In this document: positions 24,436 through 33,139 of the stretch, piece after piece
Layout of the letters: each line of letters begins with the position of its first letter
Numbering within the stretch: position 1 is the first letter of the stretch
NCBI GenBank assembly: GCA_031292095.1
Contig: JARLHU010000176.1
Location: 1-54,040 of the forward strand
DNA length: 54,040 nucleotides
Direction of reading: 5' to 3'
Source of the DNA: Desulfosporosinus sp.
Lineage (GTDB): Bacteria > Bacillota > Desulfitobacteriia > Desulfitobacteriales > Desulfitobacteriaceae
Program-made: the position numbers and the translations under genes
The notes under the pieces: model-generated
Told to the model about the DNA's origin: nothing
Database searches by the model: none
Seen by the model: only the letters and a program-made list of their open reading frames with translations

Positions 24436-25788
24436 ATGAGTAACGGATCCTGCGAAATAACACCGACAAAACCATCAGGTGGTTGGTCCGCGCTGTGGCA
24501 AAAAGAAGACTATTGGGCAGTCTGGCTCGGATTAGGGTTAGTTGCAGTGGCAATATTACTATGGGCTTCTGGCAGTACATTCATGAAATATGTCGCAATT
24601 AGCGTTCCCCCCTACACAGATTTTAGCAAAGCTACAGGTTTTGTCGTTAGTAACCTCGGCGGAATTATTAGTCTATACTTATTGTTTCTAGTAATCTTTG
24701 GAGTTGCAGTAAAGATTCTTGGACATAAATTGAGCGAATTTATTCCAGGGTTTACGCTATTGTATGTAATGAGTCTCATAGTCACTGTTTTAGGTTCTTG
24801 GAGTGTGATGAAAAGATTTAACCTAGAAGCTCCACTACTAGCTCTTGCGGTAGGTCTTATAGTTGGTAACTTTGTTAAGATGCCTAGATTTATGGATTCC
24901 GCGTTACGATCCGAGTTTTTTGTTAAGACCGCTATTGTACTTATGGGCGCTGCTCTTCCCTTTACTTTAATCATGCAAGCCGGCCCGACAGCTTTCATCC
25001 AAGCAACAATTATTGCTGTAACAACATTTTTAACCATTTATTGGGCGGGAACCCGTATATTCGGATTAGATAAACGTTTTGCAGCCACGCTCGCAGCGGG
25101 TGGATCAATTTGCGGTGTATCCGCCTCGATTGCAATCGGAGGCTCTGTTAAATCAGAGAAGCAGCATGTGTGTGTTGCTATTTCGCTAGTCATCGTTTGG
25201 GCTATTGTCATGATCTTTGCCCTCCCTATATTTATTAAAATTTTTGGGATCCCAGCTGGTCCTGCGGGAGCTTGGATTGGAACCTCTGAGTTCGCTGACG
25301 GTGCAGGAATGGCCGCTGCTGCATCCATTAACGAACAAGCGATTAAAACATTTACCTTAATGAAAGTCGTTGGTCGAGACATGTTTGTTGGAATCTGGTG
25401 TTTTATTATGGCTTATATCTCCATAACAAAATGGGAGAAGAAGACTGATGGCACCAAACCGAATGTAGGCGAGATCTGGACCCGCTTCCCTAAATTTGTA
25501 TTAGGATTCTTTATTGCCTCCATTATCATCACCGTTTTGGTTGCTAATGTTGATGCTGCAACATCCAAAGTGATTTCTGCTCAAATCATTGCGCCACTCA
25601 CAGCATTGAGAGGCTGGGCTTTCATCTTCACTTTCCTCTCGATCGGATTTACTACTCGCTTCAAAGACCTTACATCTGTGGGGTGGAAACCGTTTGCCGC
25701 GTTTACAACAGGTGTCTTAGTTAACGTTCCTCTTGGCTATTTCCTTTCGGTAATAGTCATGGGAGGTTATTGGGCTATGGTAAAATAA
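24436..25788 (+). CDS. YeiH-family (putative sulfate exporter family) membrane transporter, copy 2
   Basis: 450 residues, the same length as copy 1 and clearly its paralogue: PSGGWSALWQKEDYWAVWLG, ALPFTLIMQAGPTAFIQATI, FAATLAAGGSICGVSAS, GGSVKSEKQHVCVAIS, GAWIGTSEFADGAGMAAAA, VGRDMFVGIWCF and KPFAAFTTGVLVNVPLGYF. About eleven helices. Unlike copy 1 it has its own 455-bp upstream region with a -24/-12 promoter and an inverted-repeat enhancer, so it is probably the main target of the neighbouring kinase/NtrC pair. The substrate is unknown; an anion such as sulfate, sulfite or an organosulfonate is a family-based guess. Confidence 0.88.
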   Translation: MSNGSCEITPTKPSGGWSALWQKEDYWAVWLGLGLVAVAILLWASGSTFMKYVAISVPPYTDFSKATGFVVSNLGGIISLYLLFLVIFGVAVKILGHKLSEFIPGFTLLYVMSLIVTVLGSWSVMKRFNLEAPLLALAVGLIVGNFVKMPRFMDSALRSEFFVKTAIVLMGAALPFTLIMQAGPTAFIQATIIAVTTFLTIYWAGTRIFGLDKRFAATLAAGGSICGVSASIAIGGSVKSEKQHVCVAISLVIVWAIVMIFALPIFIKIFGIPAGPAGAWIGTSEFADGAGMAAAASINEQAIKTFTLMKVVGRDMFVGIWCFIMAYISITKWEKKTDGTKPNVGEIWTRFPKFVLGFFIASIIITVLVANVDAATSKVISAQIIAPLTALRGWAFIFTFLSIGFTTRFKDLTSVGWKPFAAFTTGVLVNVPLGYFLSVIVMGGYWAMVK

Positions 25789-25807
25789 TTAGATGTAATG
25801 CAAGCGT

Positions 25808-25838
25808 AAGAGGCCTTCCGAACGGGAGGCTTCTTGTT
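25808..25838 (+). terminator. Terminator after the second YeiH gene
   Basis: AAGAGGCCTTCC pairs with GGGAGGCTTCTT through two G-T or mismatched positions around a GAAC loop, followed by GTTGT. Confidence 0.6.
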
Positions 25839-25894
25839 GTATAATATTTAAATTGCTTCTTTATTGAATGACTTTTTTGCAAGGAGTGTTAGCC

Positions 25895-26260
25895 ATGAAT
25901 CCAAATAATGAAACCTGTGTTCAGAGAGTGCTGTTTTTATTTTATTTTGAAAAGAAAGTGTGGTTGTCTGGAGAGAGACCTCCCTTGCGGGATATCATAA
26001 AGGTAAAGAATGTTCAGCCTGAAGCAGTAAGATATTTCGCCAAGTTTATGCATACCCGTTTAAATCGTATCTCAGAAATGATGGACATTCTTTTAAAGGT
26101 ACATGATAATTGGGCAGTCACAGGGTGGAAAGACCACATTTTAATGGAGACTGAGTCCTTCGATTTTAACGATGCCATTAATGCCCTAGCAAATCATGGG
26201 TTTCATAATGATGAGTTTGTCTTGAAGGTGGAATATACGCGCAAATGGGGAGTGCTTTAA
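25895..26260 (+). CDS. Hypothetical protein (121 aa)
   Basis: Not recognised. The ATG at 25895 is chosen because AAGGAG (25881-25886) is 8 bases upstream; an earlier in-frame ATG at 25868 has no such site. The product is soluble and mixed alpha/beta, with a Trp/Gly/Arg segment (VWLSGERPPLRDIIKV), a helix (PEAVRYFAKFMHTRLNRI) and a C-terminal half with alternating aromatics (HDNWAVTGWKDHILMETESF). No Cys pairs, no membrane segment. It is monocistronic between the transporter and the catabolic cluster; a DNA-binding or substrate-sensing role cannot be shown. Confidence 0.7.
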   Translation: MNPNNETCVQRVLFLFYFEKKVWLSGERPPLRDIIKVKNVQPEAVRYFAKFMHTRLNRISEMMDILLKVHDNWAVTGWKDHILMETESFDFNDAINALANHGFHNDEFVLKVEYTRKWGVL

Positions 26261-26278
26261 GAGGCTATCTGTGCATGG

Positions 26279-26296
26279 GCACAAACTATTTTGTGC
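26279..26296. promoter_or_regulatory. Inverted repeat, candidate operator
   Basis: GCACAAA (26279-26285) and TTTGTGC (26290-26296), 7-bp arms, 4-bp spacer, placed 10 bp upstream of a -35 box. A candidate binding site for a regulator of the catabolic cluster. Confidence 0.45.
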
Positions 26297-26305
26297 TGAA
26301 AGCTG

Positions 26306-26333
26306 TTGAATTGAATACTAAAACTGATATGAT
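26306..26333 (+). promoter_or_regulatory. Putative sigma-A promoter of the pyrimidine cluster
   Basis: TTGAAT (26306-26311), 16-bp spacer, TATGAT (26328-26333). A strong hairpin (26354-26385) and then the first gene (26414) follow. Confidence 0.5.
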
Positions 26334-26353
26334 AGGTATTAATCAATGAAGGC

Positions 26354-26385
26354 AAAGGGGCCTGTTCGCAAGAGCAGGCCCCTTT
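26354..26385 (+). terminator. Hairpin between promoter and first gene of the cluster
   Basis: AAAGGGGCCTGTTC and GAGCAGGCCCCTTT pair over 14 bp with one G-T, with a 4-base loop and a weak T-tract. It could terminate the upstream hypothetical gene. If the promoter at 26306 is real, the hairpin lies inside the cluster's leader and would act as an attenuator. Confidence 0.65.
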
Positions 26386-26413
26386 GTCATTAATAAATTG
26401 GAGTGAATTTAAT

Positions 26414-27751
26414 ATGGAATATGAACTAACGACTGTCAAAGAAATTAGTGAAATGTCAAAAAAATATAACTTACATTCTTGGAGCGCACAAGGTTTGCTC
26501 AAGCCTAAGGTTATGATCGGTGGAGAGGGCATTTATTTCTGGGATGGCGAAGGAAAGCGATACTATGACATGTCTTCTCAATTGGTGAATTTAAATATTG
26601 GCCATGGCAATAAAAAAGTTATCAAAGCGATTCAAGAACAAGCTGAACGCTTGGCTTATTCGTCACCCTCCTTTGCCATCGATGTCAGATCTCAATTAGC
26701 AAAGATGATTGTTGAGTTAGCACCTGCTAACATGGGAAAAGTGTTTTTTACTTTAGGTGGTGCAGATGCCAATGAAAATGCCATTAAAATCGCCAAAATG
26801 GTCACTGGGCGCTCTAAAATCTTTTCCAGATACCGTTCCTACCATGGATCGACCTACGGCGCTGCCAATTTAACGGGGGAACCCAGACGTTATACCTGCG
26901 AACCGGGTATTCCGGGATTTGTTAAATTCTTCGATCCCTATATCTATCGATCCCCAGTGCCCTTTGCCAGCGAAGAAGTAGCGGCCAAGTATTATTTAGG
27001 CCAGTTAAGGGAGCAAATCATCTACGAAGGTCGGGAATCAGTAGCAGCCATTTTCCTGGAGACCATTACCGGCAGCAACGGCGTGATTATCCCGCCTCGA
27101 GGTTACTTAAAGGGTATCCGCGACATCTGTGACGAGTTTGGTATTTTGATGGTCTGTGATGAAGTAATGACAGGCTGGGGACGGACCGGGGAATGGTTTG
27201 CAGTCAATCATTTTGATGTTTTGCCGGATATGATAACCTTTGCCAAGGGGATTACCTGTGGCTATGCTCCGATCGGAGGTGTCCTGGTGAGTAAAGGGAT
27301 CGCCAGTTACTTTGATGACCATTTCCTCAGTTGTGGACTGACTTATTCTGCGCATCCCTTGGGCTGTGCAGCAGGGATTGCCACTATTGAGTATTACAAG
27401 GAAATGGGACTCATTGGGCAAGCTAAAGAACGGGGGGGCACCTTAGGGAAACTGCTGGAAGCACTCAAAGAAAAACACGCTTGTGTGGGAGATGTACGCT
27501 ACATCGGATTATTCTCCGCGATAGAATTGGTCAAGAATAAAGTGACTAAAGAACCACTGGTTGAATATGGTTTGGATCCCGACAAAATCATGAAAAAAAT
27601 CATTGGCATGTTAGATGCCCGAGGTTTTTATACCTATTCCCATGAAAACTCACTGATGGTTGCACCGCCGTTGATTATTACGGATCAGGAATTAGAAGCT
27701 GCCCTAGCGATTATGGATGAAGTTTTAAGCGATGTCGACAAGCTAATCTAA
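26414..27751 (+). CDS. Class III aminotransferase, probably beta-alanine:keto acid (PydD-like)
   Basis: 445 residues; the ATG at 26414 follows GGAGTGA. PLP-enzyme features: FTLGGADANENAIKIAKM, RYRSYHGSTYGA, the Asp in LMVCDEVMTGWGRTG, and the Schiff-base Lys in ITFAKGITCGYAPIGGV. The subgroup is close to taurine:pyruvate and beta-alanine:pyruvate transaminases, which act on beta-amino compounds. Since the cluster encodes dihydropyrimidinase and ureido-acid hydrolases, whose product is beta-alanine, the likely reaction is beta-alanine plus pyruvate or 2-oxoglutarate to malonic semialdehyde plus alanine or glutamate. Taurine remains possible from sequence alone. First gene of the cluster. Confidence 0.85.
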   Translation: MEYELTTVKEISEMSKKYNLHSWSAQGLLKPKVMIGGEGIYFWDGEGKRYYDMSSQLVNLNIGHGNKKVIKAIQEQAERLAYSSPSFAIDVRSQLAKMIVELAPANMGKVFFTLGGADANENAIKIAKMVTGRSKIFSRYRSYHGSTYGAANLTGEPRRYTCEPGIPGFVKFFDPYIYRSPVPFASEEVAAKYYLGQLREQIIYEGRESVAAIFLETITGSNGVIIPPRGYLKGIRDICDEFGILMVCDEVMTGWGRTGEWFAVNHFDVLPDMITFAKGITCGYAPIGGVLVSKGIASYFDDHFLSCGLTYSAHPLGCAAGIATIEYYKEMGLIGQAKERGGTLGKLLEALKEKHACVGDVRYIGLFSAIELVKNKVTKEPLVEYGLDPDKIMKKIIGMLDARGFYTYSHENSLMVAPPLIITDQELEAALAIMDEVLSDVDKLI

Positions 27752-27793
27752 AGGGGAAATTTCCCCGTACCTTTTACCTTATGAGGAGGAACT

Positions 27794-28927
27794 ATGACGA
27801 ACAAATATTATATGCCAACCAGGGTCATCCTAGGTGATGACTGTATCGTCAAGAACAGCGAATTATTTACGACTCTTGGCAAAAAAGCGTTGATCGTGAC
27901 AGGTGCACAATCGGCAAAACGCAATGGTTCGGAAAAAGACGTTAAAACCGCCTTAGAAGCTGTGGGTATCCCTTATCTAGTCTATGATAAAGTTATGAGC
28001 AATCCGACCATTGCTTGTGTCTATGAAGGGGCCACCTTGGCCAAAGAAAATGGAGTGGATTTCATTATCGCCATAGGTGGAGGTTCACCGATGGACGCTG
28101 GCAAAGCGATTGCCTTATTGGCCGCCCAAGCTATTGAGGAGGGAAACTTATTCTCGGGGAATTATGAAAAAACGGTGTTGCCAATGGCCTTTGTGCCAAC
28201 GACGGCAGGGACAGGGTCGGAAGTAACGCAGTATTCGATTTTAACCAATGACAAGGCTCAGACTAAAACAAGTATCGTTACGGATTTATTGTTCCCAACC
28301 GTCACATTCTTGGATGCCAAATATACAGAACGTTTAGGGGTAGTTAATACCATCAATACGGCGATTGACGCTTTATCCCATGCCGTGGAAGGCATGTTGT
28401 CCGTAAGAGCCTCTAATGTTTCCGATGCGTTGGCGGTTGCCAGCATACGGATGATCATGAGCTGTGTGCCCGATATGTTACAAGCCTTACGAGCCCTACA
28501 AGCAGGGACTGAAGTCGTCTTGACCCTGAAGCAAAGGGAGCAATTGTTACAGGCCTCCTTGATGGCAGGAATGGTTATTGCCCAAACCGGAACAACTGCT
28601 GTCCATGCAATGGGTTATTCCCTGACCTACTTTAAGAATATCGACCATGGCCGAGCCAACGGGCTTCTCTTGGGCGTTTATCTGAAACTTGTGGAAAGAG
28701 TAGAGCCGGATTTAGCCGGAAGGATCTTGGCTGCAATGAACTTTACCGAAGCAGAGCAGTTCCGAGAACTGCTAAACCAACTGTTGGGAGAAAAAGAAGA
28801 AATTAGCTCCGAGGAAATCAAGCAGTTCAGTAAGATGGCCAGCCAAACTAAAAACATTGCTAATTGTGTGGTCAAACCGACAGAAGATGATTTAAGAGCA
28901 ATGTTGGCACTGTCCTTTGCACAATAA
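27794..28927 (+). CDS. Iron-containing alcohol dehydrogenase, probable malonic semialdehyde reductase
   Basis: 377 residues, GGAGGAA before the ATG. Group III ADH signature: nucleotide-binding GGGSPMDAGKA, TTAGTGSEVTQYS, and metal ligands Asp (FLDAKYT), His (DALSHAVEG), His (TTAVHAMGYS) and His (NIDHGRANG). These enzymes interconvert alcohols and aldehydes with NAD(P)H and Fe2+. Placed 42 bp after the aminotransferase gene, it would reduce malonic semialdehyde to 3-hydroxypropionate, removing a toxic aldehyde and recycling NAD(P). A sulfoacetaldehyde reductase role, known for relatives next to taurine transaminases, is the main alternative. Confidence 0.87.
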   Translation: MTNKYYMPTRVILGDDCIVKNSELFTTLGKKALIVTGAQSAKRNGSEKDVKTALEAVGIPYLVYDKVMSNPTIACVYEGATLAKENGVDFIIAIGGGSPMDAGKAIALLAAQAIEEGNLFSGNYEKTVLPMAFVPTTAGTGSEVTQYSILTNDKAQTKTSIVTDLLFPTVTFLDAKYTERLGVVNTINTAIDALSHAVEGMLSVRASNVSDALAVASIRMIMSCVPDMLQALRALQAGTEVVLTLKQREQLLQASLMAGMVIAQTGTTAVHAMGYSLTYFKNIDHGRANGLLLGVYLKLVERVEPDLAGRILAAMNFTEAEQFRELLNQLLGEKEEISSEEIKQFSKMASQTKNIANCVVKPTEDDLRAMLALSFAQ

Positions 28928-28952
28928 CTAAATTCCAAACTAGGAGGGCAGC

Positions 28953-30269
28953 ATGATGGAAACTGTTGAAATGACCATCAATAAATTGGCGGGAGACTTG
29001 AAACCCGCTGTGGTGGATTTTTGTCAGAGACTCATCCGCATACCGGCTCTTTCTGGGGATGAAAAAGGGGTAGCGGATCTCTATCTGGCGGAAATGGAAA
29101 AACTAGGCTATGATCGCTTTTTTCGTGATCGCTGGGGAAATATTGTCGGGATTATCGAAGGGACAGAACCAGGACCAGCCATTATGTACAATGCTCATTT
29201 GGACCATGTCGATACCGGTGATTACAGCGAATGGGGTGGGTACGATCCGTATGGAGCGGTAATTGATGTCAACGAAATGGAAAACCAGGACAGAGATGGT
29301 TATGAGTTGGTTGAAGTCATTCATGGCCGAGCGGCCGCCGATGTGAAAGCAGGCGGAGCATGTCAGATCTACTCAGGAAAAATCCTCCTTGAACTTAGGA
29401 AAATGGGCCATCCCATCAAAGGACGCTATATCTTTACTGGCGTAGTTCTAGAGGAACCGGCCGAACAGCTCGGAATGATCAAGTTACTTGAGGATACCTT
29501 TCCGGAAGAGGAACTTGCTTACGATGGTGTTGTATCCTGTGAGGCAACCTCTTTGAAACTTTATTTAGGACACCGGGGCAGAGTGGAGTTGAAAGTTACC
29601 TTGTCCGGTGTAACCTCCCATGGGAGTGCGCCTTGGTTGGGAATCAATGCCGTTAATAAAGCGACTAAATTTATCGATAGAGTTGAAGAGGTTGTGGCTG
29701 CCAATCGTGGAACGGATGAACAACTTGGCAATTCCAGTATTGCGCTGACGATTATCAACTGTACCCCAGGTGCAATGTGTATCGTACCGGACAGATGTCT
29801 GATTACGTATGATCGAAGATTCGTTCCCGGTGAAACTTATGCAGGTTGTGTGGCGGAAATTCAGAATATCATTGATGAATTAGCGGTGGCAGATCCCGAC
29901 TTTAAGGCCACGGTGGAGATTGCAACGGTACCACGGACAACCTATACTGGCCTGACAGTTGCCGTCCCCAATGTGAAGGAGGCTTGGAAAATCAGTCCGG
30001 AGCATCCCTTCGCCAAAGCAGCTGCCGCAGGTCTCGTTGCTATAGGTCAACCGGTGAAATATGGATATTGGGATTTCGGCACGGACCTTTCGGTGATCTG
30101 TGGCAGGGAGAAAAAACCAGCTATCGGTTATTCGCCCATGCAGGAATTCTATTGTCACAGACCCATTGATAAAGTGAGGATAGACTATATGATCAAGGCT
30201 TTAGCTGGGAATGTAGCAATATTCAGGGAGTTGACGGAACTGAAACAAGAGGATTTTGTTTTAATATAA
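28953..30269 (+). CDS. M20-family (YgeY-like) amidohydrolase, copy 1
   Basis: 438 residues; AGGAGGGC before the ATG. The zinc-hydrolase pattern is visible: NAHLDHVDTGD (metal His/Asp), VVLEEPAEQ (catalytic Glu pair), SCEATSLK, and the late metal-binding GYSPMQEFYCHRPIDK. The usual GRGASD metal motif is altered to HGRAAADVKAGGA, keeping the Asp. The family includes YgeY and N-carbamoyl-amino-acid hydrolases; next to a dihydropyrimidinase it would cleave N-carbamoyl-beta-alanine to beta-alanine, CO2 and ammonia. A clear paralogue follows 22 bp later, so the two may split substrates (for example uracil- and thymine-derived) or form a heteromer. Confidence 0.85.
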   Translation: MMETVEMTINKLAGDLKPAVVDFCQRLIRIPALSGDEKGVADLYLAEMEKLGYDRFFRDRWGNIVGIIEGTEPGPAIMYNAHLDHVDTGDYSEWGGYDPYGAVIDVNEMENQDRDGYELVEVIHGRAAADVKAGGACQIYSGKILLELRKMGHPIKGRYIFTGVVLEEPAEQLGMIKLLEDTFPEEELAYDGVVSCEATSLKLYLGHRGRVELKVTLSGVTSHGSAPWLGINAVNKATKFIDRVEEVVAANRGTDEQLGNSSIALTIINCTPGAMCIVPDRCLITYDRRFVPGETYAGCVAEIQNIIDELAVADPDFKATVEIATVPRTTYTGLTVAVPNVKEAWKISPEHPFAKAAAAGLVAIGQPVKYGYWDFGTDLSVICGREKKPAIGYSPMQEFYCHRPIDKVRIDYMIKALAGNVAIFRELTELKQEDFVLI

Positions 30270-30291
30270 TTAGGAAAGGTAGTAATGCCTA

Positions 30292-31620
30292 ATGAGTGGT
30301 TTGGACGAAAAACTGGTTTCAGCAATCAGGGAAATTACCGATGAACTCTATCCGATGATGGTAGCGTTTGGGCAGAAACTGGTGCAAACGCCCAGTATCA
30401 GCGGAAGCGAAGGAACGTTAGCCGATTTGGATTTGGCAGAAATGCAGAAGCTAGGTTATGATGAGGTATTCCGCGATAGCCACGGCAATATTGTAGGACT
30501 TGTCAAAGGGACAGAACCAGGACCTACGATTATGTATAACTCTCATTTGGATCACGTAAGTCCAGGGGATCTCGCCAACTGGCAAGGGTATGACCCGTAT
30601 GGCGGGTTAATCGATATTTGTCAAGTGGATAGCCAAAATAAACAATCGGATCAAGCAGAGTGCATTCATGGCCGTGGGGCGTCCGATGTCAAATGTGGTG
30701 AAGCCGTTCAGATTTATACGGGAGGACTTCTAGTCAAACTCCGGGCCAAAGGGTTTCCTATCAGAGGAACGTTCATGTTTACGGGTGTTGTCCAAGAAGA
30801 ACCGGCGGAAATGGTGGGCATGCTTCATTTAGTCGATAAAACGTTGCCTGAAAAAGGATTGAGCTATGATGCTATGGTGACTTCCGAGGCAACCTCATTA
30901 AAGGTTTATTGTGGGCACAGAGGCCGAGTTGAGATGCTGATTACGGTGTATGGCAGAACCTCTCATGGAAGTGCACCTTGGCTGGGCATCAACGCAATTT
31001 ATAAAGCAATTCCCTTAATCACTCGAATTAAGGATGAATTGTATCCATCACTGCCGACTGATCCAGAGTTGGGTCAGGCTTCTGTATCCTTGAACATTAT
31101 TGAATGTTCTCCGGGCGCTTTGTCGATTGTTCCAGACAAATGCCTGCTTTCTCTTGACCGTCGCACGCTGCCCGGGGAAACGGCAGCCTCGGCAATGGAT
31201 CAAATTCAGGAGATTATCGATGATTTGGCCACTAAAGATCCCGAATTTAAAGCCGATGTCGTAGTTAAAAGTGCGGTCGAAACATCTTATATGGGTTTAG
31301 CCTATGAAGCCTCCAAAGATATGAGTCCTTGGAAGATCAACCAAGAGCATGGGTTTGTGAAAGCTGTTACGGCAGCGCTGGAAGCGGTAGGTCAGACGGT
31401 GAACTACGGATATTGGGATTTTGGAACCGATGCCAGCAAGACCTGTGGCATTGACAGAAAACCAACCATCGGATATTCTCCGATGCAGGAGCAATATGCG
31501 CATACCCCGTTTGATAAATGCCGAACTGACTTTATGAAAACAGCCTTAGTGGGTAACACCGCAATTTACATCAATACTTCCACGCAGGGACCGGAAGCAT
31601 TCGCTAAAGTTGAATGGTAG
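30292..31620 (+). CDS. M20-family (YgeY-like) amidohydrolase, copy 2
   Basis: 442 residues, paralogous to the gene just upstream along its whole length (same GTEPGPTIMYNSHLDHV, HGRGASDVKCGEA, VQEEPAEMVGML, TSEATSLKVYCGHRGRVEM and GYSPMQEQYAHTPFDK landmarks). It keeps the canonical GRGASD motif that copy 1 has changed. The C-terminal half contains the lid/dimerisation domain (TSHGSAPWLGINAIYKAI). It probably acts on N-carbamoyl-beta-alanine or its methyl analogue from thymine. The duplication is probably old, since the copies differ at many positions. Confidence 0.85.
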   Translation: MSGLDEKLVSAIREITDELYPMMVAFGQKLVQTPSISGSEGTLADLDLAEMQKLGYDEVFRDSHGNIVGLVKGTEPGPTIMYNSHLDHVSPGDLANWQGYDPYGGLIDICQVDSQNKQSDQAECIHGRGASDVKCGEAVQIYTGGLLVKLRAKGFPIRGTFMFTGVVQEEPAEMVGMLHLVDKTLPEKGLSYDAMVTSEATSLKVYCGHRGRVEMLITVYGRTSHGSAPWLGINAIYKAIPLITRIKDELYPSLPTDPELGQASVSLNIIECSPGALSIVPDKCLLSLDRRTLPGETAASAMDQIQEIIDDLATKDPEFKADVVVKSAVETSYMGLAYEASKDMSPWKINQEHGFVKAVTAALEAVGQTVNYGYWDFGTDASKTCGIDRKPTIGYSPMQEQYAHTPFDKCRTDFMKTALVGNTAIYINTSTQGPEAFAKVEW

Positions 31621-31666
31621 CACCGGTAGCAGAGGATGATCGTTAATCTTATCAGGAGGGTATACG

Positions 31667-33043
31667 ATGGATTTGATTATAAAAAATGGCACAATTATTT
31701 CTCCGACAGAAACTTATCAGGCCGATCTCGCCGTAAGGGACGGTAAAATAGCAGCTATTGGCAAAGACTTCCCCGAAGAGGGAGCGACCGTAGTTGATGC
31801 GCAAGGTAAATTGGTTTTGCCGGGTGCCATTGATGTGCATACTCATTTGGCCATGCCCTTTGGCGGAACGACATCGGCAGATAGCTATCTATCAGGCACA
31901 AGAGCTGCTGCCTGTGGTGGGGTGACTACGATTTTTGACTATCCGGTCCAGAGAAAGGGTATGTCTATTCTCAGTTTGATCAACGAGAAAAAAAATATCT
32001 GCGCAGTTGAGGCTTGTGTTGATTACGCCTTCCACTGTTGTATTACGGATTTAAATGGTGGGGAAATATTAGCTGAGATGGAAAAAGCCGTGGAGGAAGG
32101 CATCACCAGTTTCAAATGCTTTTTCGTGTACAAGAAGGAAGGTTTGATGGTGGATGATGCTACCTTTGCCAAGTTGCTTCTGCGGGCCAAAGAAATTGGT
32201 GCCATGATTAACATTCATGCTGAAAACCCGGATTTGATCGATCTGTTCATTGAGCAATTTAAGCAAGAGGAAAAAACTTCTCCTTGGTACCATTATCTGA
32301 GCCGTCCCGAATTTGTGGAGGCTGAAGGGGATAAGCGAGCGATCCACTGGGCCAAAAATCTTGAAGCACCGCTTTACATTGTGCATATGGCGGATAAAGA
32401 AGGCTTGGAAGCGGCGATGGATGCCAAAAGAGAAGGTCACGAAGTCTACGTGGAAACTTGCCCGCAATATCTGGAATTCACCAGTGAAGTCTACAAACGG
32501 GAAGACGGACGGAACTTTGTCTGTTCACCGCCCATGAAAGGTCAGGAAAGTCAGGACGCTTTATGGAAAGCCATCAAGACAGGTGGAATTGATACCATTG
32601 CCACAGATCATTGTCCGTTCCAAAGTTATGAAAAAGACTGGGGCAAGGATGATTTCACCAAGATTCCCAACGGTTGCGCCGGTATCGAAAATATGTATCC
32701 CTATATGCTAGCAGCGGCGAATCGAGGTAAACTTTCCTTTAATAAAGTGGTGGAGTTGTGCGCAGCCAATCCGGCTAAGATCTTTGGCTGTACCCAAAAA
32801 GGCTCCCTTACTGTTGGCAAAGATGCCGATATTGTAATCTATGACCCAGAAAAAGATTTCACCGTTACAGTGTCTGCCATGCATTCCGATTATGATCATA
32901 CCATTTGGGAAGGCAAAGAGTTGCACGGTTATCCCGTGATGACCTTTTCGAGAGGCAAACTGGTCTATCAAAACGGAGAATTTGTCGGAGAACCGGGCTG
33001 GGGGAAGTTTGTTAAACGGGTCGGAAGAAAAAGTAAAAAGTAA
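31667..33043 (+). CDS. hydA: Dihydropyrimidinase (D-hydantoinase)
   Basis: 458 residues, the normal length. Binuclear metal site: DVHTHLAMPF (two His), the carbamylated Lys in TSFKCFFVYK, NIHAENPDL (His), YIVHMADKEG (His) and ATDHCPFQ (Asp). The C-terminal barrel-closing segment has GSLTVGKDADIVIYDP. The enzyme hydrolyses 5,6-dihydrouracil or dihydrothymine to N-carbamoyl-beta-amino acids in the cytoplasm, the middle step of reductive pyrimidine catabolism. The start follows AGGAGGG. It lies between the M20 hydrolase genes and the dehydrogenase gene, as expected for this pathway. Confidence 0.93.
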   Translation: MDLIIKNGTIISPTETYQADLAVRDGKIAAIGKDFPEEGATVVDAQGKLVLPGAIDVHTHLAMPFGGTTSADSYLSGTRAAACGGVTTIFDYPVQRKGMSILSLINEKKNICAVEACVDYAFHCCITDLNGGEILAEMEKAVEEGITSFKCFFVYKKEGLMVDDATFAKLLLRAKEIGAMINIHAENPDLIDLFIEQFKQEEKTSPWYHYLSRPEFVEAEGDKRAIHWAKNLEAPLYIVHMADKEGLEAAMDAKREGHEVYVETCPQYLEFTSEVYKREDGRNFVCSPPMKGQESQDALWKAIKTGGIDTIATDHCPFQSYEKDWGKDDFTKIPNGCAGIENMYPYMLAAANRGKLSFNKVVELCAANPAKIFGCTQKGSLTVGKDADIVIYDPEKDFTVTVSAMHSDYDHTIWEGKELHGYPVMTFSRGKLVYQNGEFVGEPGWGKFVKRVGRKSKK

Positions 33044-33139
33044 AAGTAGAGCAAGCAGTGGGTAGTTAGTTCATGAGGAATAGAGAGTAAGAGGAAAAAG
33101 ATAGTATAGCAAATTTAAAGAAAGTGAGGAGGATGTCGT

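Noticed and set aside
26414..28927. Taurine degradation unit (taurine transaminase plus sulfoacetaldehyde reductase)
   Set aside because: The two enzymes fit such a unit by family, and YeiH transporters are nearby, but the same cluster holds a dihydropyrimidinase, ureido-acid hydrolases and a PreA-type dehydrogenase, whose product beta-alanine explains them better. No sulfonate-cleaving enzyme is present.
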